A DNA stretch of 64,000 nucleotides from Sphingopyxis bauzanensis (GTDB lineage Bacteria > Pseudomonadota > Alphaproteobacteria > Sphingomonadales > Sphingomonadaceae). The stretch covers positions 677,054-741,053 of the forward strand of contig NZ_NISK01000001.1 of the NCBI RefSeq assembly GCF_002205675.1, read 5' to 3'. This document shows positions 26,847-35,951 of the stretch, in pieces. The translations under genes and the position numbers were made by a program. The notes below the pieces were generated by a model that was not told where the DNA came from, made no database searches, and saw only the letters and a program-made list of their open reading frames with translations. Every line of letters begins with the position of its first letter. Position 1 is the first letter of the stretch.

Positions 26847-27308
26847 ATGGCCGGTCGCACCGCTTGTCGAGGACGCTTCGCCCGAATCGGAGCCGCTACC
26901 CTGCTAGCGTGCGTCATCCCCGTGACCGGACAAGCACAGGTTCAAGGTCCGCCCGCGCCGCCGCCGCCGCGCAACGCCGAAGCCGCGGCGGCCAATGCCA
27001 AAGAGCTGGTCGACCCGATCCGCCGCTGCAAGCCCGCCGATGACGGGTCGATCAATGTGTGCGGCACCGATACCGAACGTCACCGGCTGACCCCTGAATT
27101 GCGCGCGATCGCGCAGGAGGGCCGTGAAGCGCCGCCCAGGCTTCCGCGCGCCGAGGCGAAGGCGATGAGCCTCGACAAGCTGCCTTACAACTGGATATCG
27201 ATCGGCGGCCGGATGAAACCCGGCCCCGAATATAACGCGCTTTACGAACAGGCAAAGCGCGCGACTGATCCCGAAACCGGCCAGCCGCCGCCCGAACCCG
27301 AGCTTTAG
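26847..27308 (+). CDS. Small secreted protein of unknown function
   Basis: 153 residues from the ATG at 26847. An N-terminal signal peptide is visible (MAGRTACRGRFARIGAATLLACVIPVTGQAQ, cleavage after AQA likely), then a short Pro-rich segment and a charged domain with two cysteines (RRCKPADDGSINVCGTD) that could form a disulfide. It ends Pro/Glu-rich. The frame is open further upstream but that part lies over glpX. Its stop overlaps the stop of the convergent membrane-protein gene by 4 bp. No family recognised. Confidence 0.65.
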   Translation: MAGRTACRGRFARIGAATLLACVIPVTGQAQVQGPPAPPPPRNAEAAAANAKELVDPIRRCKPADDGSINVCGTDTERHRLTPELRAIAQEGREAPPRLPRAEAKAMSLDKLPYNWISIGGRMKPGPEYNALYEQAKRATDPETGQPPPEPEL

Positions 27309-28138
27309 GCGAAGATCTCGCTTGCCGCCGCGGCAGGCTCGCTCGTTCGATAGAAGCCGGCAGGGATCAGGATCTGGCCGAGGAAATAGAGCGCGAACAA
27401 CAAAATCCAGCCAAGGCTCATCATTGTTTCGGCAAAACTGCTAGGGGCATTGTTCAGGATGATCGCGCCGTGCACGACGATCAGCGCCGCCGCGGCAATG
27501 CCATAGGGCAGGCCATAGAGGAGGTAAAAGCCGAACAGCCTGGCTTGTGCCGTGCCGGTGCGGCGCCACGATTCGGCGAACGCCGACACCGGTTCCAGGC
27601 TGCCGCGGCTGCCCATGATCGCGCCCGCCAGACAAAAGCGCGCCGCGACCCAGCTGCCGACCAAAGTCACTAGGAGCCGATAGACGGCCATCGCGATAGC
27701 GAGCGGATCGCTGCCGCTGACGACGGCTGCGGGGCCAAGCACGAGCAGGGGGGCGGCGGTGAGCAACCCGAAACCGATGGCAAGGATCAGATTGGCAATC
27801 AGGTAAGCGAAACCGGCAACCATGCCGAACATGATCTCGGACAAATAACCTTCGCGCATCTCGGCCAAAAGGCCGTTCCACGCGGCCTGCATCGATCCCG
27901 CCACGATCACCGCGACGATCGCGAGCAGATACAGCGGCCCGGTGAACGATCCGCCGATCCGGTACGACCATGGATCGGACAGGATCGCCATGACCGTGCG
28001 CAGGCTGAAAATCGGCTCACTCGCGAGCAACAGAAATGGCACGACCACGCCCAGCGCGACATAGGCCGCCAGCATATTGCGATGCGCTGCCGCCAATGCC
28101 CACGCGTCGGCCAGTCCGCGCCGGATATTGATGTCCAT
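27305..28138 (-). CDS. Multi-spanning inner-membrane protein of unknown function
   Basis: 277 residues from the ATG at 28138 (MDINIRRGLADAWALAAAHRN), chosen for the GGGGGGC ribosome site. Six hydrophobic helices are apparent: around residues 24-42, 68-90, 108-140 (two), 155-178, 213-240 and 250-268. The pattern resembles glycerophosphoryl-diester/DUF-type YciC-like membrane proteins, but no diagnostic motif is present. Upstream is hom, separated by 59 bp. Confidence 0.7.
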   Translation of the reverse strand: MDINIRRGLADAWALAAAHRNMLAAYVALGVVVPFLLLASEPIFSLRTVMAILSDPWSYRIGGSFTGPLYLLAIVAVIVAGSMQAAWNGLLAEMREGYLSEIMFGMVAGFAYLIANLILAIGFGLLTAAPLLVLGPAAVVSGSDPLAIAMAVYRLLVTLVGSWVAARFCLAGAIMGSRGSLEPVSAFAESWRRTGTAQARLFGFYLLYGLPYGIAAAALIVVHGAIILNNAPSSFAETMMSLGWILLFALYFLGQILIPAGFYRTSEPAAAASEIFA

Positions 28139-28197
28139 CTTTGCCCCCCGTTTCCCGGTCAACGGGGTAACAAGGCGCGCAGCAATATCAACCGGGG

Positions 28198-29517
28198 TTA
28201 AAGCGCTAGTATCGGCATCAGCATCGGCGTGCTGACAACATGGTCCGACCCCGCCAGGATCGCCAGCGCCGCATGGATCGCGCGCGCCGGACCTGCGTGG
28301 GTGACGAGCACGATGACGACGCCATCCTCCTCGTCGGTGCCGCGCTGGATGAAGCTTTCGATCGACACCTCGGCATCGCGCATCGCGGCCGCGATTTCAG
28401 CGAGGACACCGATGCGGTCCTCGACGATCAGGCGGACATAATGTTTGCCAATGCGCGCGCCTGCGTCGGCGACCGGCGCGGCGTCGAGCGAATCGACCGG
28501 CATCGCAAAGGCGGGGCCGTATTCATCGCGCGCGATGTCGATAATGTCGGCAACGATCGCCGACGCCGTCGGCCCCGCCCCCGCGCCCGCGCCCTCGAAG
28601 AATAGCCGCCCGACAAAATTGCCTTCGGTGACCACCGCGTTGAGCGCGCCTGGAACATAGGCGAGCGGATGGTCGGCGGGGACCAGGCACGGCTGGACAT
28701 GCTGGTACAGGCCATCTCCGTTCCGTTCGGCCATGCCGATCAGGCGGACGCGGTGCCCCAGCGCTTCGGCCTCGCGAATATCGGCAGCGATCAGGCCGCG
28801 GATGCCGTCGGCGGCGACCGCCCCGATGTCGAGCCTTGTACCGAAGCAGAGCGCGGCCAGGATCGACAGCTTGTGCGCGGCGTCGATGCCGTCGACGTCG
28901 AAGGTCGGGTCGGCCTCGGCATAACCCTCGGCCTGCGCCGCGGCGAGCGCATCGGCAAAGCTCGCGCCATTCCGCTCCATTTGCGTCAGGATGTAATTGC
29001 AGGTGCCGTTGAGGATGCCGTAAACACGCGCAATCTCGTTCGCCGAAGCACCCTCGCGGATCGCCTTGATCACCGGGATACCGCCGGCGACTGCGGCTTC
29101 ATATTTCAGCGGCGTGTCCGTTTCTTCGGCGAGTCGTGCGAGATCCAGCCCGTGATGCGCGATCATCGCCTTGTTTGCGGTGACCAGCGCCTTGCCCGCG
29201 CCGAGCGTATGGCGCGCCAGCGTCAGCGCCGATCCATCGGCGCCGCCGATCATCTCGACGACGACATCGACATCGTCCGCCGCGACCAGCGCGTCCATGT
29301 CGTCTTCCCAGCGATAGCGCGACAGGTCGATGCCGCGGTCCTTGTGCCGATCGCGCGCCGACACTGCGACGATCTCGATCGTGCGCCCGGCGCGGCGCGC
29401 GATCAGATCGCGGTTGGTTTCGAGCAGCCGCACGACGCCGCCCCCGACAACCCCGATTCCCGCAAGCGCCACACGCAGCGGCGGACGGGGAGCGGTCGGG
29501 GCGGGATGGGGCGACAT
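28198..29517 (-). CDS. hom: Homoserine dehydrogenase
   Basis: NAD(P)-dependent reduction of aspartate semialdehyde to homoserine, feeding Thr, Met and Ile. From the ATG at 29517 it has 439 residues, the family norm for ACT-containing Hom. Features: LRVALAGIGVVGGGVVRLL (nucleotide loop), VTANKAMIAHHG, YEAAVAGGIPVIKAIREG, YGILNGTCNYILTQME, and AQAEGYAEADPTFDVDGIDAAHKLSILAALCFG with the catalytic Lys/Asp region. A C-terminal ACT domain (HYVRLIVEDRIGVLAEIAAAMRDAEVSIESFIQRG) suggests threonine feedback inhibition. Confidence 0.96.
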   Translation of the reverse strand: MSPHPAPTAPRPPLRVALAGIGVVGGGVVRLLETNRDLIARRAGRTIEIVAVSARDRHKDRGIDLSRYRWEDDMDALVAADDVDVVVEMIGGADGSALTLARHTLGAGKALVTANKAMIAHHGLDLARLAEETDTPLKYEAAVAGGIPVIKAIREGASANEIARVYGILNGTCNYILTQMERNGASFADALAAAQAEGYAEADPTFDVDGIDAAHKLSILAALCFGTRLDIGAVAADGIRGLIAADIREAEALGHRVRLIGMAERNGDGLYQHVQPCLVPADHPLAYVPGALNAVVTEGNFVGRLFFEGAGAGAGPTASAIVADIIDIARDEYGPAFAMPVDSLDAAPVADAGARIGKHYVRLIVEDRIGVLAEIAAAMRDAEVSIESFIQRGTDEEDGVVIVLVTHAGPARAIHAALAILAGSDHVVSTPMLMPILAL

Positions 29518-29625
29518 GGGGGACTCCGTATTAGGCGCGGAGCCACGCCCCGCCGGTGCGAGCGCCCTATCGGCTTTTGCCATGGAAACAACCCCGGCGC
29601 GATTTGGCCGCGGCGAAGCTGATCT

Positions 29626-30507
29626 TTATCCGACCGGGGGCTTACGTGTGCGGGAGCATTCGCCGAGTGCGCCCAGCACGATGCCATAGTCTGACGCCGC
29701 CTTGCGGCGATCTTCTGGCGCGGTGCCTGCCAGCTTGCTGAGCGGCAACTGGCGTGGCAGCCCGCAAGCAAGTCGATACCAGGCGAGCGTATTGCGCGCC
29801 GGCACCGCCGCCGATCCGTCGACGATTTCGCCAAACGCTGCGGCCCAGCGCCGCGACCCGTCGGCGGCGGTCAAAATGGTCAGCGACACCGGCTCGCCGG
29901 TGCTGGTGTTGAGGAACAATTGTGTCTCGCCCTCGCCAGGCAAGGTACCGGGGACGTGGAAGCCGTTGGCGATGCCGGTGATCGCGGGCGGAGCGCCGGG
30001 CTTGACCAGTTCGGTCAGCACCGCGCGCAACTGCGCCTCGGTCGCAGCGTCCCACGGAAGCTGCGCGTCGGGGGCAACCAGCCGGACGCTGCCGGTGCTG
30101 CTGCGGCCCGCCGCGGCGCCCGCGACGGGCCGGGCAAAGAGCAGGACCGGCTGTTTCTTTTTCAGCTTTGGCGATTTGCCGCGGGCATCGAGCGGCAGGT
30201 CTACCAGATAGGCGATCCGCGATGCCAGGGGTCCCGACCCGCGAATCAGGCTGACGACGTCGGCTTCGACGTAGAATCGGCTGTGGCCCGCCGCGACGCC
30301 CGGCGCCCGCGCCGGTTTGAGCGCCACCGCGCTGTGAATTCGGGCATGGAGCACCATCGGTGCAGCGGCGGCCAGATCGGCGATGTCGGCATAGCTGTAT
30401 GGGCTCGCTGCCGCCATGGGTGCCGCCGCCTGCATCGCGGAAACGCCAGAGAATCCGGGGGTCAGGGCCAAAAGTCCGGCAATCGCGGCCGACTGATACA
30501 CGCGCAT
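29626..30507 (-). CDS. Exported hypothetical protein
   Basis: 293 residues with an N-terminal signal (MRVYQSAAIAGLLALTPGFSGVSAMQA). The mature part contains YSYADIADLAAAAPMVLHARIHSAVAL, a Lys-rich turn (KSPKLKKKQPVLLFARPV) and a single pair of cysteines in the C-terminal part (ACGLPRQLPL and LGECSRT). It looks like a soluble periplasmic protein. No family is recognised; it sits alone between hom and the divergent tonB operon. Confidence 0.7.
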   Translation of the reverse strand: MRVYQSAAIAGLLALTPGFSGVSAMQAAAPMAAASPYSYADIADLAAAAPMVLHARIHSAVALKPARAPGVAAGHSRFYVEADVVSLIRGSGPLASRIAYLVDLPLDARGKSPKLKKKQPVLLFARPVAGAAAGRSSTGSVRLVAPDAQLPWDAATEAQLRAVLTELVKPGAPPAITGIANGFHVPGTLPGEGETQLFLNTSTGEPVSLTILTAADGSRRWAAAFGEIVDGSAAVPARNTLAWYRLACGLPRQLPLSKLAGTAPEDRRKAASDYGIVLGALGECSRTRKPPVG

Positions 30508-30635
30508 GGTCGATTACTTTCCATCGTTGTTGACACCGGTGGCGGTGCGTTGGTCCCCATCATGGGACATGCCACATTAACCGCTGATAAAGGGTTTGCG
30601 AACTTGCCGCCACCGCGATAGGACGGGCGGCGAAA

Positions 30636-30664
30636 CGTCCGGCAAAAACATAACATGCCGGACG
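30636..30664. promoter_or_regulatory. Inverted repeat upstream of tonB
   Basis: CGTCCGGCA (30636-30644) and TGCCGGACG (30656-30664) form a perfect 9-bp inverted repeat with an AT-rich 11-nt spacer, in the 268-bp gap between two divergent genes and 112 bp before tonB. It has no T-run, so an operator is likelier than a terminator. The rest of this gap shows only an AAGGAG ribosome site for tonB at 30758-30763. Confidence 0.4.
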
Positions 30665-30775
30665 AAGCTCCGCCGGGTCTGTGGAACGCATCGGAAATCA
30701 TCCGGGCATTTGGCAACTGAACCCGTCGGGTGGGAATTGGTGTCAGGATGATCTAGCAAGGAGCGTCGTCCCTGA

Positions 30776-31432
30776 ATGGCTTATGGTGATAATGTCGACC
30801 CTAAAAGCAGGGTGGTCTCGATCGTCTTGGTGGGCTTTTTGACGGCGATGATGGGCTACGGCCTCGTCAACGGCCTGAATATCAGCATCGTCAAGACGAT
30901 TGCCGAAAAATTGGATGTGGTGGACGTCGAAGAACCGCCGCCGCCGGAAGAACCGCCGCCGCCGCCGCCGCCGGACAATGTCCTGCCGCCGCCGCCCCCG
31001 GTCGTGACGCCGCCGTCGCCGTTCCCGCCGCCGGTTTCTGCGCCGCAGATCCAGTCGGTCCGCGAACCTCCGCCGTCGCCGCCGCCGGCTATCTATGTGC
31101 CGCCGGCGCCGCCGGCGCCGCCGCCGACGCCCGATCTGAGTGCCGCCGGTTCGCCGCGCGGCAACCCGGGTCGCTGGGCAACGAACGACGACTATCCGGC
31201 GCGCGCCATGCGCGAAGAGCGTGAAGGAACGACGGGTTTCCGCGTTACCTATGGCGCCGATGGCCGGATTACTTCGTGCGACGTGACCTCGTCGAGCGGT
31301 CATGCCGATCTTGATGCCGAAACCTGCAAACTTATCACGCGTCGTGGCCGGTTCAATCCGGGCAAGGATCGCGCGGGTAACCCGCAGGGCGGCACCTACA
31401 GCAATCGTATCCGTTGGCAGATCCCGCGCTGA
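30776..31432 (+). CDS. tonB: TonB-family energy transducer
   Basis: Periplasm-spanning protein that carries energy from ExbB-ExbD to outer-membrane receptors. The 218-residue protein has an N-terminal anchor (about residues 12-32, VVSIVLVGFLTAMMGYGLVNGLN), a very proline-rich spacer (about 50-125, long CCG runs in the DNA) and a C-terminal TonB domain (NDDYPARAMREEREGTTGFRVTYGADGRITSCDVTSSSGHADLDAETCKLITRRGRFNPG). The two C-terminal cysteines are typical of this alphaproteobacterial type. First gene of tonB-exbB-exbD-exbD. Confidence 0.93.
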   Translation: MAYGDNVDPKSRVVSIVLVGFLTAMMGYGLVNGLNISIVKTIAEKLDVVDVEEPPPPEEPPPPPPPDNVLPPPPPVVTPPSPFPPPVSAPQIQSVREPPPSPPPAIYVPPAPPAPPPTPDLSAAGSPRGNPGRWATNDDYPARAMREEREGTTGFRVTYGADGRITSCDVTSSSGHADLDAETCKLITRRGRFNPGKDRAGNPQGGTYSNRIRWQIPR

Positions 31433-31493
31433 TTCAGCGTGTGATCGCCGATCATTCGAATTTTACCGAATTTCTTGAGAGGGAATATCCATT

Positions 31494-32306
31494 ATGTTTA
31501 ATCTGATCGCAAATGCCGCTGCGGCGGCACCGGCCCACGACGTCGGCCTCACCCTGATGCCTGCGGCGCTGTGCGTGAAGGAAGAAGGCGCCAGCCCCTA
31601 CGGCATGATCCCCGCGCTGTGCGACGGCGGCATCGTCGGCCAGCTGACCTTCCTTGTGCTGCTGATCATGTTCATCGGCACGCTCTACATTCTGTTCACC
31701 AAGCTGTTCGAACAGAATAAGGTGATGAACCAGGGCAAGGCGGTCGATGCCAATTTCTGGCGCGCGCCGACGCTGGCCGAAGGTGCAGCGAAGCTGGAAA
31801 AGAACAGCGCCTATCGTCAGGTTGTCGAAGACGGCCTGCGCGCCAACGAAGAGCATAACAAGCTGACCGACCCCGTCGAAGCGCATGACTGGATGCACGG
31901 CACGCTCGAGCGTTCGCAGAACCACATCAACTCGAAGCTGAATGGTGGCCTTTCCTTCCTCGCAACCGTCGGTTCGACCGCTCCGTTCGTCGGGCTGTTC
32001 GGTACCGTTATCGGTATTCTGCGCGCCCTCGTTAAAATCGGTGCGTCGGGTCAGGCGTCGATCGACACCGTCGCCGGACCGGTCGGTGAAGCGCTCATCA
32101 TGACCGCCATCGGTCTGATTGTGGCGGTCCCCGCGGTGCTTGCGTTCAACTGGCTGCAGAGCCGCAACAAGTCGATCGCCCGCCGCCTGTCGACCTTCTC
32201 GAACGATATTCTCGGTTCGATCATGTCGAATGGCCAGGTGAAGCCGGTCATGACCGGTCCGGCTCCGAAGGCTGCCGCTCCGGCCGCTGCGCCGAAGAAG
32301 GCCTGA
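31494..32306 (+). CDS. exbB: ExbB proton channel subunit (MotA/TolQ/ExbB family)
   Basis: 270 residues. Three membrane helices: about 48-70 (IVGQLTFLVLLIMFIGTLYILF), about 150-180 (GGLSFLATVGSTAPFVGLFGTVIGILRAL) and about 190-215 (GEALIMTAIGLIVAVPAVLAFNWL), with the conserved Thr/Pro pattern of the channel. An Ala/Pro/Lys C-terminal tail follows. The hydrophobic, Ala-rich N-terminus precedes a Cys pair unusual for ExbB (ALCVKEEG and PALCDGG). Co-directional with tonB (61-bp gap) and the two exbD genes. Confidence 0.94.
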   Translation: MFNLIANAAAAAPAHDVGLTLMPAALCVKEEGASPYGMIPALCDGGIVGQLTFLVLLIMFIGTLYILFTKLFEQNKVMNQGKAVDANFWRAPTLAEGAAKLEKNSAYRQVVEDGLRANEEHNKLTDPVEAHDWMHGTLERSQNHINSKLNGGLSFLATVGSTAPFVGLFGTVIGILRALVKIGASGQASIDTVAGPVGEALIMTAIGLIVAVPAVLAFNWLQSRNKSIARRLSTFSNDILGSIMSNGQVKPVMTGPAPKAAAPAAAPKKA

Positions 32307-32434
32307 GGCGATTTGGGGATTTCCGCCCTGCGCCGGAAGGCGGGGGCGGAATCCACTGGACAGGGTGAGCGTGGCTATGCGGCCTGCAAGCCCGATGTCC
32401 GTGACATGAATTTTAGTGACAGGATACTGATCCT

Positions 32435-32956
32435 ATGTCGATGAGTGTAGGTGACAAGGCGGGCGAAGATGCCCCGATGTCCGAGATCAACACGACCCCG
32501 CTCGTGGATATCATGCTCGTGCTGCTCATCATCTTCCTCATCACGGTTCCCGTGGTGCTGGAGACGGTGAACCTCGAGCTTCCCGACGTGGCGTTCGAGG
32601 TGACGACGACGAAACCCGAAAATGTGCTGTTGTCGGTCCGCTCGGCGGATACCGATGGCGACGGCCTGCCCAATCCGGAAAGCACCGCTTGCGAAGTCTA
32701 TTGGGGCCAGACCCCGGTCGATTCCAAACAGTTGCTGGAACGCGGGCAGACCAAACTGGAACAGCTGATCGAGGATATCGGCGGCGTCGAGAATATCACC
32801 GAGGATAATTTCCCCGAAGTGCATATCCGCGGCGACGTTGCGACCCCGTACCAGTGCATTGGCGGCGTGATCTATACGATGCAATATGCCGGTTTCCAGA
32901 AGATCGGGTTCATCTCCGAACCTGCTGCTGGGTCGGGCACGGTCAGCCGCCTGTAA
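32435..32956 (+). CDS. exbD: ExbD-family protein with an inserted calcium-loop-like segment
   Basis: 173 residues, longer than typical ExbD (about 140). The N-terminus is standard: MSEINTTPLVDIMLVLLIIFLITVPVV with the essential Asp at residue 25 in the single helix. The periplasmic domain contains an extra segment around residues 70-90, SADTDGDGLPNPESTACEVYWG, with the DxDxDG pattern of EF-hand or type-3-repeat calcium loops. Two periplasmic Cys (86 and about 139) may pair. It ends with the usual GVIYTMQYAGFQKIGFISEP. A second exbD follows 36 bp later. Confidence 0.9.
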   Translation: MSMSVGDKAGEDAPMSEINTTPLVDIMLVLLIIFLITVPVVLETVNLELPDVAFEVTTTKPENVLLSVRSADTDGDGLPNPESTACEVYWGQTPVDSKQLLERGQTKLEQLIEDIGGVENITEDNFPEVHIRGDVATPYQCIGGVIYTMQYAGFQKIGFISEPAAGSGTVSRL

Positions 32957-32992
32957 GGGTGTCGGCGATTTTACGAATGAAGGAATAACCCT

Positions 32993-33418
32993 ATGTCGAT
33001 GTCAGTCGGAGAACGGGACGACAATGAACCGATGATGGACATGAACACGACGCCGTTGATCGACGTCATGCTCGTGCTCCTCATCATGTTCATCATCACC
33101 ATCCCGGTCCAGACCCATGCGGTAAAGATCGACCTGCCGGTACCGACCGACAGCCAAAGCAATGTCGATCCCGAAAAGAACAAGGTGATGATTGATCCCG
33201 CCGGGACGATCACCTGGAACGGCGCGCCAATCGATCTGGCGCAGCTGGCGCAATATCTGGAACAGACTAAGGCGCTGCCGGTCGAACCCGAGTTGCAGGT
33301 CCAGCCCGATCCCTATGCGCGGTATATCGTCGTCGACAATGTGTTGGCGGTGATCAAGCGCAGCGGCGTCGGCAAGCTGGGCTTCGTCGGTAATGAACAA
33401 TATTCCCGCGTCTTCTGA
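32993..33418 (+). CDS. exbD: ExbD-family energy-coupling protein
   Basis: 141 residues, standard ExbD size. N-terminus MMDMNTTPLIDVMLVLLIMFIITIPVQTHAVKIDLP with the essential Asp at residue 24. Periplasmic part with NKVMIDPAGTITWNGAPIDLAQLAQYLEQTK and the end RYIVVDNVLAVIKRSGVGKLGFVGNEQY. Paired ExbD paralogues of this type are common in sphingomonads and xanthomonads, where both are needed for some TonB-dependent uptake. Followed by a strong terminator that closes the operon. Confidence 0.93.
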   Translation: MSMSVGERDDNEPMMDMNTTPLIDVMLVLLIMFIITIPVQTHAVKIDLPVPTDSQSNVDPEKNKVMIDPAGTITWNGAPIDLAQLAQYLEQTKALPVEPELQVQPDPYARYIVVDNVLAVIKRSGVGKLGFVGNEQYSRVF

Positions 33419-33450
33419 TATTTGATCGGAGTCGTTCGGCAGAATAGTTA

Positions 33451-33483
33451 GGGCCGCGAAGCAATTCGCGGCCCTTTTCTTTT
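33451..33483 (+). terminator. Rho-independent terminator of the tonB-exbB-exbD-exbD operon
   Basis: Perfect 10-bp stem GGGCCGCGAA/TTCGCGGCCC (33451-33460, 33465-33474) with a GCAA tetraloop followed by TTTTCTTTT. 33 bp after the last exbD stop. Confidence 0.9.
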
Positions 33484-33688
33484 GACGGTGCCCGGATGGC
33501 GGCTGGCGACCAGTTGTTGCCATGACCGATCCTCCCTGGAACGTGGAGGATCGGTTTCGCCCGCGCCGCACCTCAAATCTACCATAGAAGCTTGGAACTT
33601 GCCGCGAATAAGGGCATCGTCCTCTGCGAAGGGATCGAGATCGCCGCTACGGCGTTCTACGTCCGAACCGTCACTTGGGGAGCAGAAT

Positions 33689-34261
33689 ATGATCAAGCCA
33701 CCATATGCGAAAACCTGGTCAATTCCGGCCGCCACACTGATCGGCGCGCTGGCGCTCGCGGGCTGCGCCAATATGGGCAAGACGCCGACCTCCAAGCTGC
33801 CGGTCCCCGACGCCTATGCCAATCTGGTCGATGCGCGCGGCGCCGACCGCGGGCGCGTCGACATTTTCAAAGACGGCAGCGGGCTGCGGCTCGAACTCGT
33901 CGCGCGCGGCTTTGGTGCCGGTACCTATGGCATGCATGTCCACGCCACCGGCCTATGCGATGCCCCGAAATTCACCACTGCCGGCCCGCACTGGAACCCG
34001 ACCGCGGCACAGCATGGCCGCGAGAACCCGATGGGCGCGCACCATGGCGATCTGCCCAATCTGGTCGTCGAACCCGACACCATCGGCCGCGCGACGCTGC
34101 AACTGGTCGGCACCCGCCTGATGGGTGAGGGCGCGATGCTTGACGCCGATGGCGCCGCGTTCGTGATTCATGCCGGTCCCGACGACATGAAGACCGACCC
34201 CAGCGGCAACAGTGGTGACCGCATCGCCTGCGGCGTGATTATGGCTGCCCCGGCGGGCTAG
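33689..34261 (+). CDS. sodC: Cu/Zn superoxide dismutase, lipoprotein
   Basis: Converts superoxide to peroxide and oxygen in the periplasm. From the ATG at 33689 it has 190 residues, with a lipoprotein signal (TLIGALALAGCANMGK, lipobox LAGC). Metal ligands are in place: GMHVHATGLCD (HxH plus disulfide Cys), AGPHWNPTAAQHG, AHHGDLPNL (His and Asp) and FVIHAGPDD, and the second disulfide Cys in RIACGVI. A longer open frame upstream has no homologous content. The 200 bp before the start hold no other feature I can support. Confidence 0.93.
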   Translation: MIKPPYAKTWSIPAATLIGALALAGCANMGKTPTSKLPVPDAYANLVDARGADRGRVDIFKDGSGLRLELVARGFGAGTYGMHVHATGLCDAPKFTTAGPHWNPTAAQHGRENPMGAHHGDLPNLVVEPDTIGRATLQLVGTRLMGEGAMLDADGAAFVIHAGPDDMKTDPSGNSGDRIACGVIMAAPAG

Positions 34262-34289
34262 TCACCCGCCGGTCAAGCGACGGCGCGGG

Positions 34290-35885
34290 TCAAGCCGCGG
34301 CGCGTTCGACGATCGTCGCTTCAGCCTGCGGCACCGCGCGATACGCATAGAGCAGAAGGATCAGCGCGATCGGCGCTACCCCGATCAGCGACAAAATACC
34401 GGTGCGTAGGTCGCCGACAGGCTTGCCGTCGACGATTGTCCCCGCCAGATCCGAAATCTGCCCGACCATATAGGGGCCGAACGACAGCCCGACCAAGGTC
34501 GTGCCCAGGAAGAAGGCGGCGGTTGCTGTCCCGCGCATCCGCGGCAGCACCAGATCCTGCGTCGTTGCCGCAGCAGCGCCGAGGGCGGTCGCGCCGAACA
34601 TCCCGGCAAGGAAGTTCATCACATAGAACAGGCTTGTATTGTCGGTCGTATAGCCGACCCAGATCGGCACAATCGGCGCAACGACGCCAAAGATGATCAT
34701 CAGGATCCGTCCGGCCGGGTTCTTTGCGCGCAAGGCGTCGGCGATCCGGCCACCGATGATTACTCCGATAAAGCCGCTGATCGCGCCGTTGGCGCCCAGC
34801 CAGAACGCCAGCTCCTGCTTGGGCAGACCCAGCACGATTTCGGCATAGGGCGCCGACCAGAAAGCGAGGGCATAGGCGGCGAGTGAAACCAGTCCATAGC
34901 CCAATGTCGTGCAGATAAACGCCGGGGTGCCCCAGATCAGCCGGAAGGTCGCCGTATCGCGCGCGCGCAGCGTGCAGGCCCAGGAAAACACGGCATAGTA
35001 GCCCAGCCCCACCGCCGACCATTGCGGCAGATTGCCGGTCAATTCGATCATCCACCAGGCAAAGGCGGCGATCGCGGCGGCAAAGCCGATATTGATCGCC
35101 AGCGCCGCGGGGCCACGCTGCCAGGCGCCCATCAGCGTGAACGGTGGGACGATCGTCGACAGATCCTGCGCAAACTGACGGAAGGGCGCGGGCGAACTCG
35201 GGCTCGCCACGCCGTCCATCGCGCCGCGCACGGGTTCGCGCAGTGTTGCCACCCATAGCGCGACGAGCAGGCCGGGAATGCCGACCGCCAGGAACGCCGC
35301 TTGCCAGCCGACCAGATCGAGCGGGCCGCCGCCGGGATAGGCCTCGTTCCACGCCTTGACGATCAACGCGCCAATGAACAGCGACACGCCGCCTCCGATG
35401 TAAAGCCCCGACGAATAGATCGCGAGCGCCGTCGCGCGCTGCTTTTTGGGAAAATAGTCGGAGATCAGCGAATAGGCGGTCGGGCTCGCGGTCGCTTCGC
35501 CGACACCGACCCCCATGCGGGCAAAGGTCAGCGTCATCTGGTCGCGCGCAAAACCCGACAAGGCGGTCATTGTCGACCAGAGGGCGAGGCCGATCGACAG
35601 CAATTTAACCCGGCTCCAATTATCGGCCAGCCGCCCCAGCGGGATGCCGAACAGCGCGTAGAAGACCGCAAAGGCGGCGCCGCCGAGGAAGCCCATATCG
35701 GCGTCGGTCAGCCCCAGATCGGCCTTGATGTCGACCGCCAGGATGCTCAGGATCTGCCGGTCGATGAAATTCAGGATATAGACGACGACCAGCACCGACA
35801 GCACGTACCAGCTGTAACCGGTCGCCTTGGGCTCGTGAAATCCCGGCGCTGCGGCCGCGTTGGTTTCGCTGGCGGTCTCGGCCAT
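34290..35885 (-). CDS. Major facilitator superfamily transporter, spinster-like
   Basis: 531 residues from the ATG at 35885 (GGGAGAGGG ribosome site). Twelve hydrophobic helices with MFS motif A GIPLGRLADNWSRVKLLSIG, opening YSWYVLSVLVVVYILNFIDRQILSILAVDIKADLGLTDADMGFLGGAAFAVFY, and motif GVGEATASPTAYSLISDYFPKKQRATALAIYSSGLYIGG, characteristic of the spinster-type family widespread in sphingomonads. An extra-long loop precedes helix 7. The substrate cannot be told. A palindromic operator lies 67 bp upstream, shared with the divergent phosphatase gene. Confidence 0.88.
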   Translation of the reverse strand: MAETASETNAAAAPGFHEPKATGYSWYVLSVLVVVYILNFIDRQILSILAVDIKADLGLTDADMGFLGGAAFAVFYALFGIPLGRLADNWSRVKLLSIGLALWSTMTALSGFARDQMTLTFARMGVGVGEATASPTAYSLISDYFPKKQRATALAIYSSGLYIGGGVSLFIGALIVKAWNEAYPGGGPLDLVGWQAAFLAVGIPGLLVALWVATLREPVRGAMDGVASPSSPAPFRQFAQDLSTIVPPFTLMGAWQRGPAALAINIGFAAAIAAFAWWMIELTGNLPQWSAVGLGYYAVFSWACTLRARDTATFRLIWGTPAFICTTLGYGLVSLAAYALAFWSAPYAEIVLGLPKQELAFWLGANGAISGFIGVIIGGRIADALRAKNPAGRILMIIFGVVAPIVPIWVGYTTDNTSLFYVMNFLAGMFGATALGAAAATTQDLVLPRMRGTATAAFFLGTTLVGLSFGPYMVGQISDLAGTIVDGKPVGDLRTGILSLIGVAPIALILLLYAYRAVPQAEATIVERAAA

Positions 35886-35951
35886 CTGGCAACCCTCTCC
35901 CTGACCCACTATCTGTTATGACGCATGGCTAGCAGAGCCGGAAAATGGCGC

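Noticed and set aside
30530..30540. TTGACACCGGT resembling the LacI-type operator of the uronate operon
   Set aside because: Only the left 11 bases match; the right arm is GGCGG instead of TACCA, and neighbouring genes have no link to uronate use.
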